From Opitutales bacterium (GTDB lineage: Bacteria; Verrucomicrobiota; Verrucomicrobiia; Opitutales; Opitutaceae), in assembly GCA_021772595.1 (NCBI GenBank), contig JAJFLS010000772.1, positions 1-11,913 on the forward strand: a DNA stretch of 11,913 nt, written 5' to 3'. Below are positions 1 to 6,661 of the stretch, piece after piece. The notes beneath the pieces were generated by a model. It saw only the letters and a program-made list of their open reading frames with translations, did not search any database and was not told the DNA's origin. A program made the translations under genes and the position numbers. Numbering within the stretch: position 1 is the first letter of the stretch; every line of letters begins with the position of its first letter.

Positions 1-168
1 ATGCGATACATGTGATTATAAGTTAGAGTGTGATTAAAGTGCGTAGACCGTTGTGGTCGCTAATGCAATTCGCTTTCATGAATTCGTATAGCGATCGTCA
101 TAAAATGATGCTTCAAAGCAAAAACGAGCTTGCTATACACCTAAGATAGATTAATCTTTAATTCAACG

Positions 169-176
169 AAAGGAGG
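169..176 (+). promoter_or_regulatory. Strong Shine-Dalgarno site of the cytochrome gene
   Basis: AAAGGAGG lies 8 nt upstream of the ATG at 185, an ideal match and spacing for the 16S anti-Shine-Dalgarno sequence. It fixes the start of the cytochrome gene. It is the only good Shine-Dalgarno site before any of the nine genes in this window. No convincing -35/-10 pair could be identified in the AT-rich stretch 60-168. Confidence 0.85.
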
Positions 177-184
177 CTCGTGCA

Positions 185-664
185 ATGAGAAAATTGAATA
201 AGAAAATAGTATCGATATGCGTGGCGTGTGTAGGAGCGATGGTTCTGATAACGGGTTGCCCGATGAGCGAAAAGTCGCCCATGGGTTTCCGTTTACCGGA
301 AGGCAGTATCTGGAAGGGTAAGACAGCGTTTGTGGATCTTGGCTGTATCCGCTGCCACTCGGTGGTTGATGAAGATCTGATGCCAGAGACGACTGTGCCG
401 CGTGAGATCCATGTAGTTCTAGGCGGAGAAGTGACGCGCGTTAAGACTTATGGTCAGCTGGTCACGTCGATTATCAATCCGTCCCATGTTATTAAAGCTC
501 AGTATCGCGAGAAGTTCACCGATGCGGAAGGAAAGTCTCTGATGCCGGACTTCACGAGCGATATGACAGTGGATCAGATGATTGATATCGCTGAGTTCTT
601 GCAGGCTCGTTATGAAGTGGTCATTCCGGAACACGCGTATAGCGAATACGGATACGGGCCGTAA
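185..664 (+). CDS. Lipoprotein cytochrome c, single haem
   Basis: This is a 159-residue small c-type cytochrome. The N-terminus is a lipoprotein signal: a basic MRKLNKK stretch, a hydrophobic core, and a lipobox ending ITGC with Cys25 as the probable lipidated residue. The protein should therefore be membrane-anchored and face the periplasm. One haem-binding CxxCH motif (CIRCH) sits at residues 54-58. Met120 in LMPDF is a likely distal haem ligand, and an alpha-helical segment DQMIDIAEFL at about 130-139 fits the C-terminal helix of class I cytochromes. It probably carries electrons to or from a membrane complex, but the partner is not visible: the gene stands alone and converges on gpmI. The strong Shine-Dalgarno site suggests high expression. 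The class is confident; the specific role is unknown. Confidence 0.88.
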   Translation: MRKLNKKIVSICVACVGAMVLITGCPMSEKSPMGFRLPEGSIWKGKTAFVDLGCIRCHSVVDEDLMPETTVPREIHVVLGGEVTRVKTYGQLVTSIINPSHVIKAQYREKFTDAEGKSLMPDFTSDMTVDQMIDIAEFLQARYEVVIPEHAYSEYGYGP

Positions 665-729
665 GAAACGAAATGGAAAGCGTTCTCTGAAGAGCGTAAG
701 TACTTTGTAGACATGACCGTTGGTCGCGT

Positions 730-748
730 ACGCGATCAGCGATCGCGT
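730..748. repeat. Short inverted repeat between convergent genes
   Basis: ACGCGAT (730-736) and ATCGCGT (742-748) form a perfect 7-bp stem around a 5-nt loop. It lies in the 121-bp gap between the ends of the cytochrome and gpmI genes. No T-run follows on either strand, so it is not a canonical intrinsic terminator. It could be a transcript-end stem or incidental. A weaker 6-bp hairpin with one wobble pair sits at 681-696, just past the cytochrome stop. Confidence 0.4.
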
Positions 749-785
749 CTACAGTTCCAGATGCCGAGGTGTCGCGGTTGATTTC

Positions 786-2363
786 CTATTCATCGATGAG
801 GCAGGTTCCGGTCATTTCGGCGGGTTGCTCAAGGCCCATGAGTTTGAGTACGGTGGGGGCGATGTCGGCGAGTCGGCGTTTGTCTTGGACGAGTTTCAGG
901 TTTTCGCAGTCCTTGCCGTAGAGGACAATTTCGACCGGGTTGAGTGTATGCGCAGTATGGGGACCGTCGACGGTTGGGTCCCACATCTGATCGCTGTTGC
1001 CGTGGTCGGCTGTGACGAGTGCGGCGCCGTCAACGGTATCGATCGCTTCGAGCAGTTCGCCGATGCAGTTATCGACTTTTACACATGCGGCTTTGACGGC
1101 TTCGATGTTGCCCGTGTGGCCGACCATGTCCGGGTTGGCGAAGTTGACCAGGATGAAGGCGTATTTGTTTGAAAGGATCGCGTTCTTAGTGAGCTCCTTG
1201 ACTTCTTCGGCGGACATTTCGGGGGCCAAATCGTAGGTGTTGACTTGGGGGCTTTTCGCCATGCCACGATCTTCGCCGTCGAAGGGTTCTTCCGAGTAGT
1301 CGTTGAAGAAGAAAGTGACGTGCGGGTACTTTTCGGTTTCGGCGCAACGGAACTGCTTCAGGCCTTTGTCGGCGATATAGCTGCCGAGAATGTTGGGCAT
1401 CTTGGCGGGCTTGTAGAAGACGACGTTTTCGCACATGCCTTTTTTCCATTCGGTCATGGCGGTGTAGTAGAGGTCTAGCTTTTCGCCTCGGTCGAAATCG
1501 GCGAAATCGTCTTCGATGAAAGCGCGGGTGATCTCGCGAGGACGATCGCCTCTGTAGTTATAAAAAACTACAGCATCGCCATTTCCGATGGTTGCGATCG
1601 GGTCACCGCTGGCGTCTGTGATCCAGGTGGGTGGTGTGAATTCGTCTCCGGTGGTGGAACTGTCGGTAGGATTAGCGTAGTAGTCGGCGATCGCCTGGCC
1701 GGCGCTTTGGGCTGATTTTTCGGCGCTTTTGCCGGTCAGCATGTTGTAGGCTTTGGATACGCGTTCCCAGCGATTGTCACGGTCCATGCACCAGAAGCGT
1801 CCGCACACCGAGGCGATTTTTCCGATACCGAGTTCGGCGCATTTCGCTTCTATCTGATCGATGTAGCCTTGGCCGCTTTGAGGCGGAGTGTCCCGACCGT
1901 CGGTGAAGGCGTGAATGTAGACTTGCTCGACGCCGGCGAATTTGGCTTCTTCGAGCAAGCCGTAGAGGTGGTCGAGCAATCCGTGGACACCGGCGTCGGA
2001 GGCGATGCCCATGTAGTGGAGCTTGCCGCCGGCTTTGGCTTTGGCGAATGCGCCTTCGAGGGCTTCGTTGCCTCGGATACTCCCAGTTTTGAAGGCTTTG
2101 TTGATGCGAACGATTTCCTGATCAACGATGCGACCAGCGCCGATGTTCTGGTGGCCGACTTCGCTATTGCCCATTACGCCCGCCGGGACGCCGACGTCGA
2201 GCCCGCAGGCGCCGAGCTCGGTTCGAGGCCAGGATTTCGTGAGATTGTCCGAGACAGGAGTGTCGGCTAGTTTGACTGCGTTGAACGCGTCGTGCTCGGG
2301 ATTGTGGTTGGAGCCCCAGCCATCGCGGATGACTAGGAGGACAGGTCGTTTGCCTTCGTTCAT
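786..2363 (-). CDS. gpmI: 2,3-bisphosphoglycerate-independent phosphoglycerate mutase
   Basis: This 525-residue protein is of usual or slightly long length for the family. It interconverts 3-phosphoglycerate and 2-phosphoglycerate in glycolysis and gluconeogenesis in the cytoplasm. It belongs to the alkaline phosphatase superfamily and uses two metal ions, usually Mn2+. The catalytic serine is Ser67 in GNSEVGH and an N-terminal metal ligand is Asp14 in RDGWG. The inserted phosphotransferase domain shows TDGRDTPP. The C-terminal metal ligands are present as Asp412 and His416 (NPDMVGH), Asp453 and His454 (TADHGNSD) and His472 (HTAHTLNP). All key residues are intact, so the enzyme should be active. 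The ATG at 2363 follows the family N-terminus (RPVLLVIRDGWG) but has no Shine-Dalgarno sequence. An inverted repeat abuts the start codon. It is monocistronic as far as can be seen. Confidence 0.97.
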   Translation of the reverse strand: MNEGKRPVLLVIRDGWGSNHNPEHDAFNAVKLADTPVSDNLTKSWPRTELGACGLDVGVPAGVMGNSEVGHQNIGAGRIVDQEIVRINKAFKTGSIRGNEALEGAFAKAKAGGKLHYMGIASDAGVHGLLDHLYGLLEEAKFAGVEQVYIHAFTDGRDTPPQSGQGYIDQIEAKCAELGIGKIASVCGRFWCMDRDNRWERVSKAYNMLTGKSAEKSAQSAGQAIADYYANPTDSSTTGDEFTPPTWITDASGDPIATIGNGDAVVFYNYRGDRPREITRAFIEDDFADFDRGEKLDLYYTAMTEWKKGMCENVVFYKPAKMPNILGSYIADKGLKQFRCAETEKYPHVTFFFNDYSEEPFDGEDRGMAKSPQVNTYDLAPEMSAEEVKELTKNAILSNKYAFILVNFANPDMVGHTGNIEAVKAACVKVDNCIGELLEAIDTVDGAALVTADHGNSDQMWDPTVDGPHTAHTLNPVEIVLYGKDCENLKLVQDKRRLADIAPTVLKLMGLEQPAEMTGTCLIDE

Positions 2364-2364
2364 A

Positions 2365-2438
2365 AATTTAGGAATCTGCTGATTGGAGACAGTTGCCGAT
2401 CAGGCCGCGCGTCTCGAAGCGGTGGGTTTTCCTAAATT
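2365..2438 (-). promoter_or_regulatory. Inverted repeat in the gpmI leader
   Basis: AATTTAGGAA (2365-2374) and TTCCTAAATT (2429-2438) are perfect 10-bp inverted copies about 54 nt apart. Read along the gpmI transcript, the downstream arm ends one nucleotide before the ATG. The folded leader would place the translation start at the base of a stem with a GC-rich loop. Whether the transcript starts far enough upstream to include both arms is unknown. It may be an RNA structure, a pair of protein sites, or chance. Confidence 0.4.
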
Positions 2439-2533
2439 GAGGCTCGGAAGTCTATAAAATTCAGAGTTGGCATCTCTGGGGTCTTTCTCTGGCACCCGCC
2501 GCTAATGCTAGGAACAGCCTCGATTCGCGCTCC

Positions 2534-2569
2534 GACCGTTTAATTTACAACGTTGTAATTTAAACGGTC
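2534..2569. promoter_or_regulatory. 36-bp near-perfect palindrome, possible operator
   Basis: Arms 2534-2551 and 2552-2569 are reverse complements at 17 of 18 positions (T2544 faces T2559) with no spacer. The centre TTACAACGTTGTAA is a perfect 14-bp palindrome with a central CG, the symmetry typical of LacI/GalR-family operators. It lies about 170 bp upstream of the gpmI start and 47 bp downstream of the 2616-3056 gene. It could serve gpmI, act as a cruciform or transcript-end stem, or be a relic. No T-run follows on either strand, which argues against a simple intrinsic terminator. Confidence 0.55.
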
Positions 2570-2615
2570 CGGATAGGTTGAGTGGTCGGAGGGTATTTGC
2601 GGCGTTCCGATTTGA

Positions 2616-3056
2616 CTAGGGGCCGTCGACTTTGGGTAAGTCCAGAAATCCTTGAATGCTCTCTTCTACGATTCGCTCCATCTCTTCTTCGATCGCTTGG
2701 TCGGCTTGGACTCGAATGGCCGGAATTCTAACGATCGGAATTCGAATGGCCGGAGCTTGGAGTTTCGTTTCAGTGGGCTTGTCCAAAATGATCTTCTCGC
2801 CGTTCGATCTCGCTGTAGATTGGAAAGAACTTTGGAAACGATATGACAAGGTAAGATGCTGGGTTCGCAGTTTCGCGTGCGTCCGAGCAAGCTTGGTGTT
2901 TCCCTTCGACAGAGCGCTTTGCAATTTGTCGTAGTGGTAGAGGGCAGGGTTGCGAATGGGTGGAGCGGATGGGCCTGGATGATCCGCTAGTTCAACTGCT
3001 ACTGCGACAGTGGGAGAAATCGAGAATGCTAGTAAACAGAGAAGCGCGTTTTTCAT
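2616..3056 (-). CDS. Small secreted protein of unknown function
   Basis: This 146-residue protein was not recognised. The N-terminus MKNALLCLLAFSISPTVAVA is a plausible Sec signal peptide, cleaved near residue 20. The mature part starts with a proline-rich segment (HPGPSAPPIRNPA) and continues with a basic polar stretch rich in Lys, Arg, Thr and Ser. Next is a tandem-repeat element PAIRIPIVRIPAIRV, then an acidic helix EEEMERIVEESI near the C-terminus. The frame stays open upstream to 3377, but that extension is highly basic, overlaps the glutathione peroxidase gene in another frame and precedes the signal peptide. The ATG at 3056 is therefore preferred, although it has no Shine-Dalgarno sequence. 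The gene lies 83 bp downstream of the peroxidase on the same strand and could be co-transcribed. It may be a lineage-specific envelope protein. Confidence 0.6.
   Translation of the reverse strand: MKNALLCLLAFSISPTVAVAVELADHPGPSAPPIRNPALYHYDKLQSALSKGNTKLARTHAKLRTQHLTLSYRFQSSFQSTARSNGEKIILDKPTETKLQAPAIRIPIVRIPAIRVQADQAIEEEMERIVEESIQGFLDLPKVDGP
2712..2756. repeat. Three imperfect 15-bp tandem repeats within a gene
   Basis: Units start at 2712, 2727 and 2742. TCGAATGGCCGGA occurs exactly at 2712-2724 and 2742-2754, and the middle unit shares GGAAT and its reading frame. On the coding (minus) strand each unit specifies five residues, giving IRIP/VRIP/IRV-type repeats. The period is a multiple of three, so copy-number change would not shift the frame. 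Confidence 0.7.
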
Positions 3057-3139
3057 AGCGAGAGGGGGCTTCGCTTCCGGACATTCTTTCGGGTAAAAAG
3101 TTCCTTCTCTGTAGACGCTACGCTGCTTTCGTTTCGGCT

Positions 3140-3676
3140 TTATAAAGCGTTCTCGATTGCGGCTATGATTTCTTTGGACTCTGGATTCGCACGGCTGCCG
3201 AATCGAGCCAGGATGACGCCTTCGCGAGAGACGAGAAACTTGTTGAAATTCCAGCTGATCCTTCCGGGGAAGGGAGAGTCTTTTCCGGTGAGCGCGGCGT
3301 AGAGCGGATGCTGGTTTTTCCCGTTCACATTGATCTTCGAGAACATCGGAAAACTGACTCCGTATTCCAAGGCGCAAAACGATTTGATCTCTTCATCGGT
3401 ACCGGGTTCTTGGCGTAGGAATTGATTGCAGGGGAATCCGAGGACGACGAGGCCTTTGTCTTTATTATCTTGATACAAAGATTCGAGGTTCTCGTATTGG
3501 CCGGTGAAGCCGCATTTCGAGGCGACGTTCACGATAAGAAGGACTTTGCCTGCGTAGTCTTCCAACGTTTGAGATTCGCCGTCGATGGTGTCTACGGTTA
3601 TGTCGTAAATCGAGTCTCCCATAAGATTTTCTAGGAATAGCGCGGACAATGCGATTAGCGGGTAGAGAGTTTTCAT
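3140..3676 (-). CDS. Glutathione peroxidase family, thioredoxin-dependent type
   Basis: This 178-residue thiol peroxidase reduces hydrogen peroxide and organic or lipid hydroperoxides. The peroxidatic residue is Cys55 in NVASKCGFTGQY, a Cys rather than selenocysteine. The rest of the catalytic tetrad is present: Gln85 in FPCNQF, and Trp142 and Asn143 in SWNFNKF. Cys101 lies 46 residues after Cys55, the spacing of the resolving cysteine in yeast Gpx3 and other two-Cys enzymes, so thioredoxin is the likely reductant. The first 18 residues (MKTLYPLIALSALFLENL) form a hydrophobic extension that could be a signal or anchor. An alternative start at Met19 (position 3622) would put the peroxidatic Cys at 37, the usual position in cytosolic members. 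Neither start has a Shine-Dalgarno sequence. It diverges from the azurin gene. Confidence 0.92.
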   Translation of the reverse strand: MKTLYPLIALSALFLENLMGDSIYDITVDTIDGESQTLEDYAGKVLLIVNVASKCGFTGQYENLESLYQDNKDKGLVVLGFPCNQFLRQEPGTDEEIKSFCALEYGVSFPMFSKINVNGKNQHPLYAALTGKDSPFPGRISWNFNKFLVSREGVILARFGSRANPESKEIIAAIENAL

Positions 3677-3899
3677 GTATTAAAAACTCGGTTTATTGTG
3701 TGGTCGTTGAGTGATTACGAGCTCTAAAGCACGGTTGCTGATGATTGGAATTAGCGTCAGTTATAGTAATGGACAAATTAACTCCCAGTGGGTCAAGAAG
3801 TTGTAGGAATCGGTCGATTGGAACAATTTATTGATTGAAGGTTCTCAAGGCCTGACCATTGTTTGCCGTTCTTGGAGAAGAAATCTAATTGATCATAAA
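3677..3899. promoter_or_regulatory. Divergent promoter region, peroxidase and azurin
   Basis: This 223-bp AT-rich gap separates the starts of two divergently transcribed genes, so it must hold both promoters. No -35/-10 pair with good matches and 16-18 bp spacing could be picked with confidence, and no strong palindrome is visible. GGAG at 3874-3877 precedes the azurin ATG by more than 20 nt, too far for a normal Shine-Dalgarno site. The assignment rests on gene orientation alone. Confidence 0.45.
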
Positions 3900-4352
3900 A
3901 TGAAAACGAAATTCGCTATACTCTTAATTTCTGCATTGAGCTTTTCGGGGCTCGCGTCTGTTGCTCAGGCGGGAACGACGCTTGAATTGTCTGGAAACGA
4001 CACGATGCAGTTTGATGTCAAGGCGTTCGAAGTTCCAGTGGGAGCAGAGATAACGCTGGTATTCACTAACAAGGGATCTCTGCCGAAAGCGGCTATGGGA
4101 CATAACGTTGTTGTGTTGAAGCCGGGATCGAATGTGATGTCATTTGGCGGCGCGTCGGTTGCGGCTGCGGCAAACGAATACATCCCGCAGGACGATGCTA
4201 ATGCCGGCCTAATCATCGCACACACGAAACTGCTGGGTCCTGGCGAAACGGATACGATCACTTTCAAGCTCGATGCAGCGGGAGAGTACCCGTTTATTTG
4301 CTCTTTCCCAGGTCACTATGCCTTGATGAAAGGCGTGATCACTGCGAAGTAG
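3900..4352 (+). CDS. Azurin, periplasmic blue copper protein
   Basis: This 150-residue precursor is a cupredoxin that shuttles single electrons in the periplasm. MKTKFAILLISALSFSGLAS plus VAQA is a Sec signal, cleaved after Ala24 to leave about 126 residues, the normal azurin size. The type 1 copper ligands are His68 in MGHNVV, and Cys134, His139 and Met143 in CSFPGHYALMKG. Gly67, whose backbone carbonyl is the extra axial contact in azurins, is also present. Other azurin hallmarks are GNDTMQFD, LPKAAMGHN and IIAHTKLLGPGE. The Cys3-Cys26 disulfide of Pseudomonas azurin is missing: Cys134 is the only cysteine of the mature protein. The ATG at 3900 is chosen because it begins the signal peptide; an in-frame TTG at 3831 would add an unlikely 23-residue leader. 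The nearby cytochrome c could be a partner, but nothing links them directly. Confidence 0.95.
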   Translation: MKTKFAILLISALSFSGLASVAQAGTTLELSGNDTMQFDVKAFEVPVGAEITLVFTNKGSLPKAAMGHNVVVLKPGSNVMSFGGASVAAAANEYIPQDDANAGLIIAHTKLLGPGETDTITFKLDAAGEYPFICSFPGHYALMKGVITAK

Positions 4353-4377
4353 TTTAAGCAGCAAATCAATCATTTCT

Positions 4378-4407
4378 AAGGCCATCGGATACGATGGCCT
4401 TTTTTTT
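4378..4407 (+). terminator. Intrinsic terminator after azurin
   Basis: AAGGCCATCG (4378-4387) and CGATGGCCTT (4392-4401) form a perfect 10-bp GC-rich stem with a GATA loop. The downstream arm runs into eight T residues (4400-4407). It lies 25 nt past the azurin stop and is a canonical rho-independent terminator for the plus strand. Opposite-strand termination is less likely because the T-rich tail is missing there. Confidence 0.95.
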
Positions 4408-4431
4408 GGATAAACGAGTAAGCGGCCTGTA

Positions 4432-4467
4432 GCCTAGAAATGCTTTCTTAGCATTTCTAGGCTTTTT
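4432..4467 (+). terminator. Second hairpin with T-run, inside an opposing gene end
   Basis: GCCTAGAAATGCT (4432-4444) and AGCATTTCTAGGC (4450-4462) are a perfect 13-bp stem with a 5-nt loop TTCTT, followed on the plus strand by five T (4463-4467). It looks like a back-up terminator for azurin read-through. Unusually, it is encoded by the last codons and stop of the convergent minus-strand gene, so that mRNA also carries the hairpin at its 3' end. Confidence 0.7.
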
Positions 4468-5369
4468 GGAATCGCGGTGAGCGGGTCTTCTTTGCCTTCG
4501 AACTCGAGCGAGACGTATCCGCGAAAGCCCGCGTCTTTCATGATTGTGGCGATGCGGCCATAGTCGAGGTCGAGAGTGTACCAGGTGCCGCCGCCGTAGT
4601 AGGTTTTGGTTTGCAGGAGAACGGTTTTCGGAGCGAGCTGGGTGAGCTTTTCGTAGGGATGCTCGAGGAAATTGCCGGTGTCGAGGGTGACTTGGAGCCA
4701 TGGGGAGTCGATTGCTTTGACGATCCGCTCCACGCCTTCGGGCGTGCGGCCCAGCCCCCAGTGATTTTCGAGACCTAAGGTAACGCCGGATGCTTCGGCC
4801 TTCGGTATCAGCTTTTCCATTGCGTCGATAACCCACTCGAATCCGTCATCGTCGGTATAGCCATCGATGGGTTTTTCGATGCCTTTGTGCGCCATGAGAT
4901 CGTCGAAGTTTTTCGATGTGCCCCATGTGCCTGTGTTTATTCGCAAGGTCGGTATCCCGAGGCGGTAGGCCTTTTCGATTTGGGAAAGGGATAGATCGAT
5001 GTTCGCTTGTCGCTTCGCTTTGTCTGGCGAGAGAAATCCTTGGTGAGTTGAAAAGCCCATTAGATCGAGCCCGAGCGTGAATGCTCTCTGCTTGATACGT
5101 TGGAGGACCGTGTTGGACTCGTCTTCCATCTGGCGTTGAAGAATCTCGACGCCGTCGAAGCCCATGTCGGCGGCGAGTTCTAGGCATTTCTCGATGGATC
5201 GAAACTCGTGACGGCGGAATCCCCAAAAGGAGTAGGTTGAGACGCCGATGGAGTTTCGGAAGGAGCCGGTTGAGGTGGGGAGGGTGTTCGCCGCGGATGC
5301 CAGGTTGGCCGCGCTGACGCCGCCGGCGAGGCAAGCGGCGTTTTTGATGAACGATCTTCTGTTTATCAT
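4434..5369 (-). CDS. Tat-exported sugar phosphate isomerase/epimerase-like TIM barrel
   Basis: This 311-residue protein belongs to the xylose-isomerase-like (AP endonuclease 2) TIM-barrel superfamily. MINRRSFIKNAACLAGG is a classic Tat signal (RRSFIK), so the protein is predicted to be exported folded, perhaps with its metal. The barrel starts at IGVSTYSFWGF. Likely metal ligands are Glu201 (LGLENHWG), Asp230 (LDTGNF) and Glu289 (SLEFEG). The position that often holds a ligand His in a VHVKD-type motif reads LLQTKTYY here, so that ligand may be replaced by Gln253. The substrate cannot be told from sequence; relatives act on keto-sugars, inositols and similar polyols. The ATG at 5369 gives a compact Tat signal, while an ATG at 5408 would add 13 residues. 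Neither has a Shine-Dalgarno sequence. It lies 83 bp downstream of kbl on the same strand, with no terminator seen between. Confidence 0.85.
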   Translation of the reverse strand: MINRRSFIKNAACLAGGVSAANLASAANTLPTSTGSFRNSIGVSTYSFWGFRRHEFRSIEKCLELAADMGFDGVEILQRQMEDESNTVLQRIKQRAFTLGLDLMGFSTHQGFLSPDKAKRQANIDLSLSQIEKAYRLGIPTLRINTGTWGTSKNFDDLMAHKGIEKPIDGYTDDDGFEWVIDAMEKLIPKAEASGVTLGLENHWGLGRTPEGVERIVKAIDSPWLQVTLDTGNFLEHPYEKLTQLAPKTVLLQTKTYYGGGTWYTLDLDYGRIATIMKDAGFRGYVSLEFEGKEDPLTAIPKSLEMLRKHF

Positions 5370-5452
5370 TTGGCGAGTGAATCGAAATCCACTGTCAATG
5401 GCGAGCATGATTAAATGTAGGCGCCTGCACTCGATGGGGCCAATTTAACCTC

Positions 5453-6640
5453 CTATACAAGGCCGAGTTCTTTTCCGGCTTCCTTGAACTTTTCGACGGC
5501 GAGGTCGAGATCCTCAGTCGTGTGGGCGGCGGAAATCTGCACTCGTATGCGTGCTTGGTTTTTGGGTACGACGGGGTAGCTGAATCCGATGACGTAGATT
5601 CCTTTTTCGAGCATCCGGTTCGCGAGTTCGTTGGCGAGTTTCGCGTCGCCGATCATGATTGGGATGATGGGATGGGTTCCATCTATGAGATTGAATCCCG
5701 CTTGGCTCATCGCTTCGCGGAAATGGGCGGTGTTGGATTCCAGGCGGTCGCGAAGTTCGGTGGACTTGCCGAGGAGTCCGAGGACTTCGAGGGTACCGGC
5801 GGCGATTGCGGGCGCGAGCGTGTTGCTGAAGAGATAGGGTCGGGATCTTTGGCGGAGGAATTCGACGATTTCTTTTCTTCCGGATGTATAGCCTCCGCTG
5901 GCTCCGCCGAGCGCTTTACCGAGCGTGCCGGTGATGATGTCAATGCGGTCTTCGACGCCGTGGTGTTCGTGCGTTCCGCGACCGTGCTTGCCCATGAAGC
6001 CGACGGCGTGGGAGTCGTCGATCATGACGAGGCAATTGTATTTGTCGGCGAGATCGCAGATGCCCGGCAGGTTGGCAATGTGCCCGTCCATGGAGAAAAC
6101 GCCGTCGGTGACGACGAGTTTGAAGCGGCATCCGCTGGCTTGCTTAAGCTGCGATTCGAGGTCGTCCATGTCGCTGTTTATATAGCGGAATCGTTGGGCT
6201 TTGCAAAGACGAATACCGTCGATGATGCTGGCGTGATTCAGGGCGTCGGAAATGACGGCGTCTTCCGGTCCGAGCAGCGTTTCGAATAGTCCGCCGTTGG
6301 CGTCGAAGCAGGAGGAGTAGAGGATTGTGTCTTCGGTTTTTAGAAAGTCGCTTAGCGTTTCTTCGAGCTGCTTGTGGAGCGTTTGCGTGCCGCAAATGAA
6401 TCGGACTGAGGCAAGGCCGTATCCCCATTTACGGATACCTTCGATGGCGGCTTCGCGGACAGCGGGGTGTTGGGCGAGGCCGAGGTAGTTGTTTGCGCAG
6501 AAGTTGAGCGCGCTCGATGTGTCGCCCACTTTGATGTGGACGTCTTGAGCAGAGGAAATCGCTCGCTCGGATTTGTAGAGACCGGCTTGACGGATTTCGG
6601 CGAGTTGGTCTTGCAGGTGTTTTTTGAATACGGGATTCAT
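5453..6640 (-). CDS. kbl: 2-amino-3-ketobutyrate CoA ligase (glycine C-acetyltransferase)
   Basis: This 395-residue PLP enzyme of the alpha-oxoamine synthase family is close in length to E. coli Kbl (398). It cleaves 2-amino-3-ketobutyrate with CoA to glycine and acetyl-CoA, the second step of threonine degradation. The Schiff-base lysine is Lys242 in GTLGKALGGASGG. Other PLP-pocket elements are SSCFDANGGLFE (110-120), His136 in DALNHASIIDG and DDSHAVGF (208-215). The CANNYLGLA and SVRFICGTQ blocks are almost identical to the E. coli enzyme as recalled, which supports Kbl over 8-amino-7-oxononanoate or 5-aminolevulinate synthase. Its start is 21 nt after the tdh stop, so the two are almost surely co-transcribed and the unstable product of Tdh passes directly to Kbl. 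No Shine-Dalgarno sequence precedes the ATG. Confidence 0.97.
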   Translation of the reverse strand: MNPVFKKHLQDQLAEIRQAGLYKSERAISSAQDVHIKVGDTSSALNFCANNYLGLAQHPAVREAAIEGIRKWGYGLASVRFICGTQTLHKQLEETLSDFLKTEDTILYSSCFDANGGLFETLLGPEDAVISDALNHASIIDGIRLCKAQRFRYINSDMDDLESQLKQASGCRFKLVVTDGVFSMDGHIANLPGICDLADKYNCLVMIDDSHAVGFMGKHGRGTHEHHGVEDRIDIITGTLGKALGGASGGYTSGRKEIVEFLRQRSRPYLFSNTLAPAIAAGTLEVLGLLGKSTELRDRLESNTAHFREAMSQAGFNLIDGTHPIIPIMIGDAKLANELANRMLEKGIYVIGFSYPVVPKNQARIRVQISAAHTTEDLDLAVEKFKEAGKELGLV

Positions 6641-6661
6641 TTGGAAGAATTTGCGGTTCCG

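Noticed and set aside
720..2382. Long plus-strand open frames opposite gpmI (also opposite kbl and tdh)
   Set aside because: They are antisense shadows of confidently identified genes, caused by codon bias, and encode no recognisable domains.
3057..3377. N-terminal extension of the secreted-protein frame (107 extra residues)
   Set aside because: It is very basic, overlaps the glutathione peroxidase in another frame, and would bury a clear signal peptide inside the protein.
3831..3899. TTG start extending azurin by 23 residues
   Set aside because: The extension precedes a textbook Sec signal peptide starting at the ATG at 3900 and has no Shine-Dalgarno sequence.
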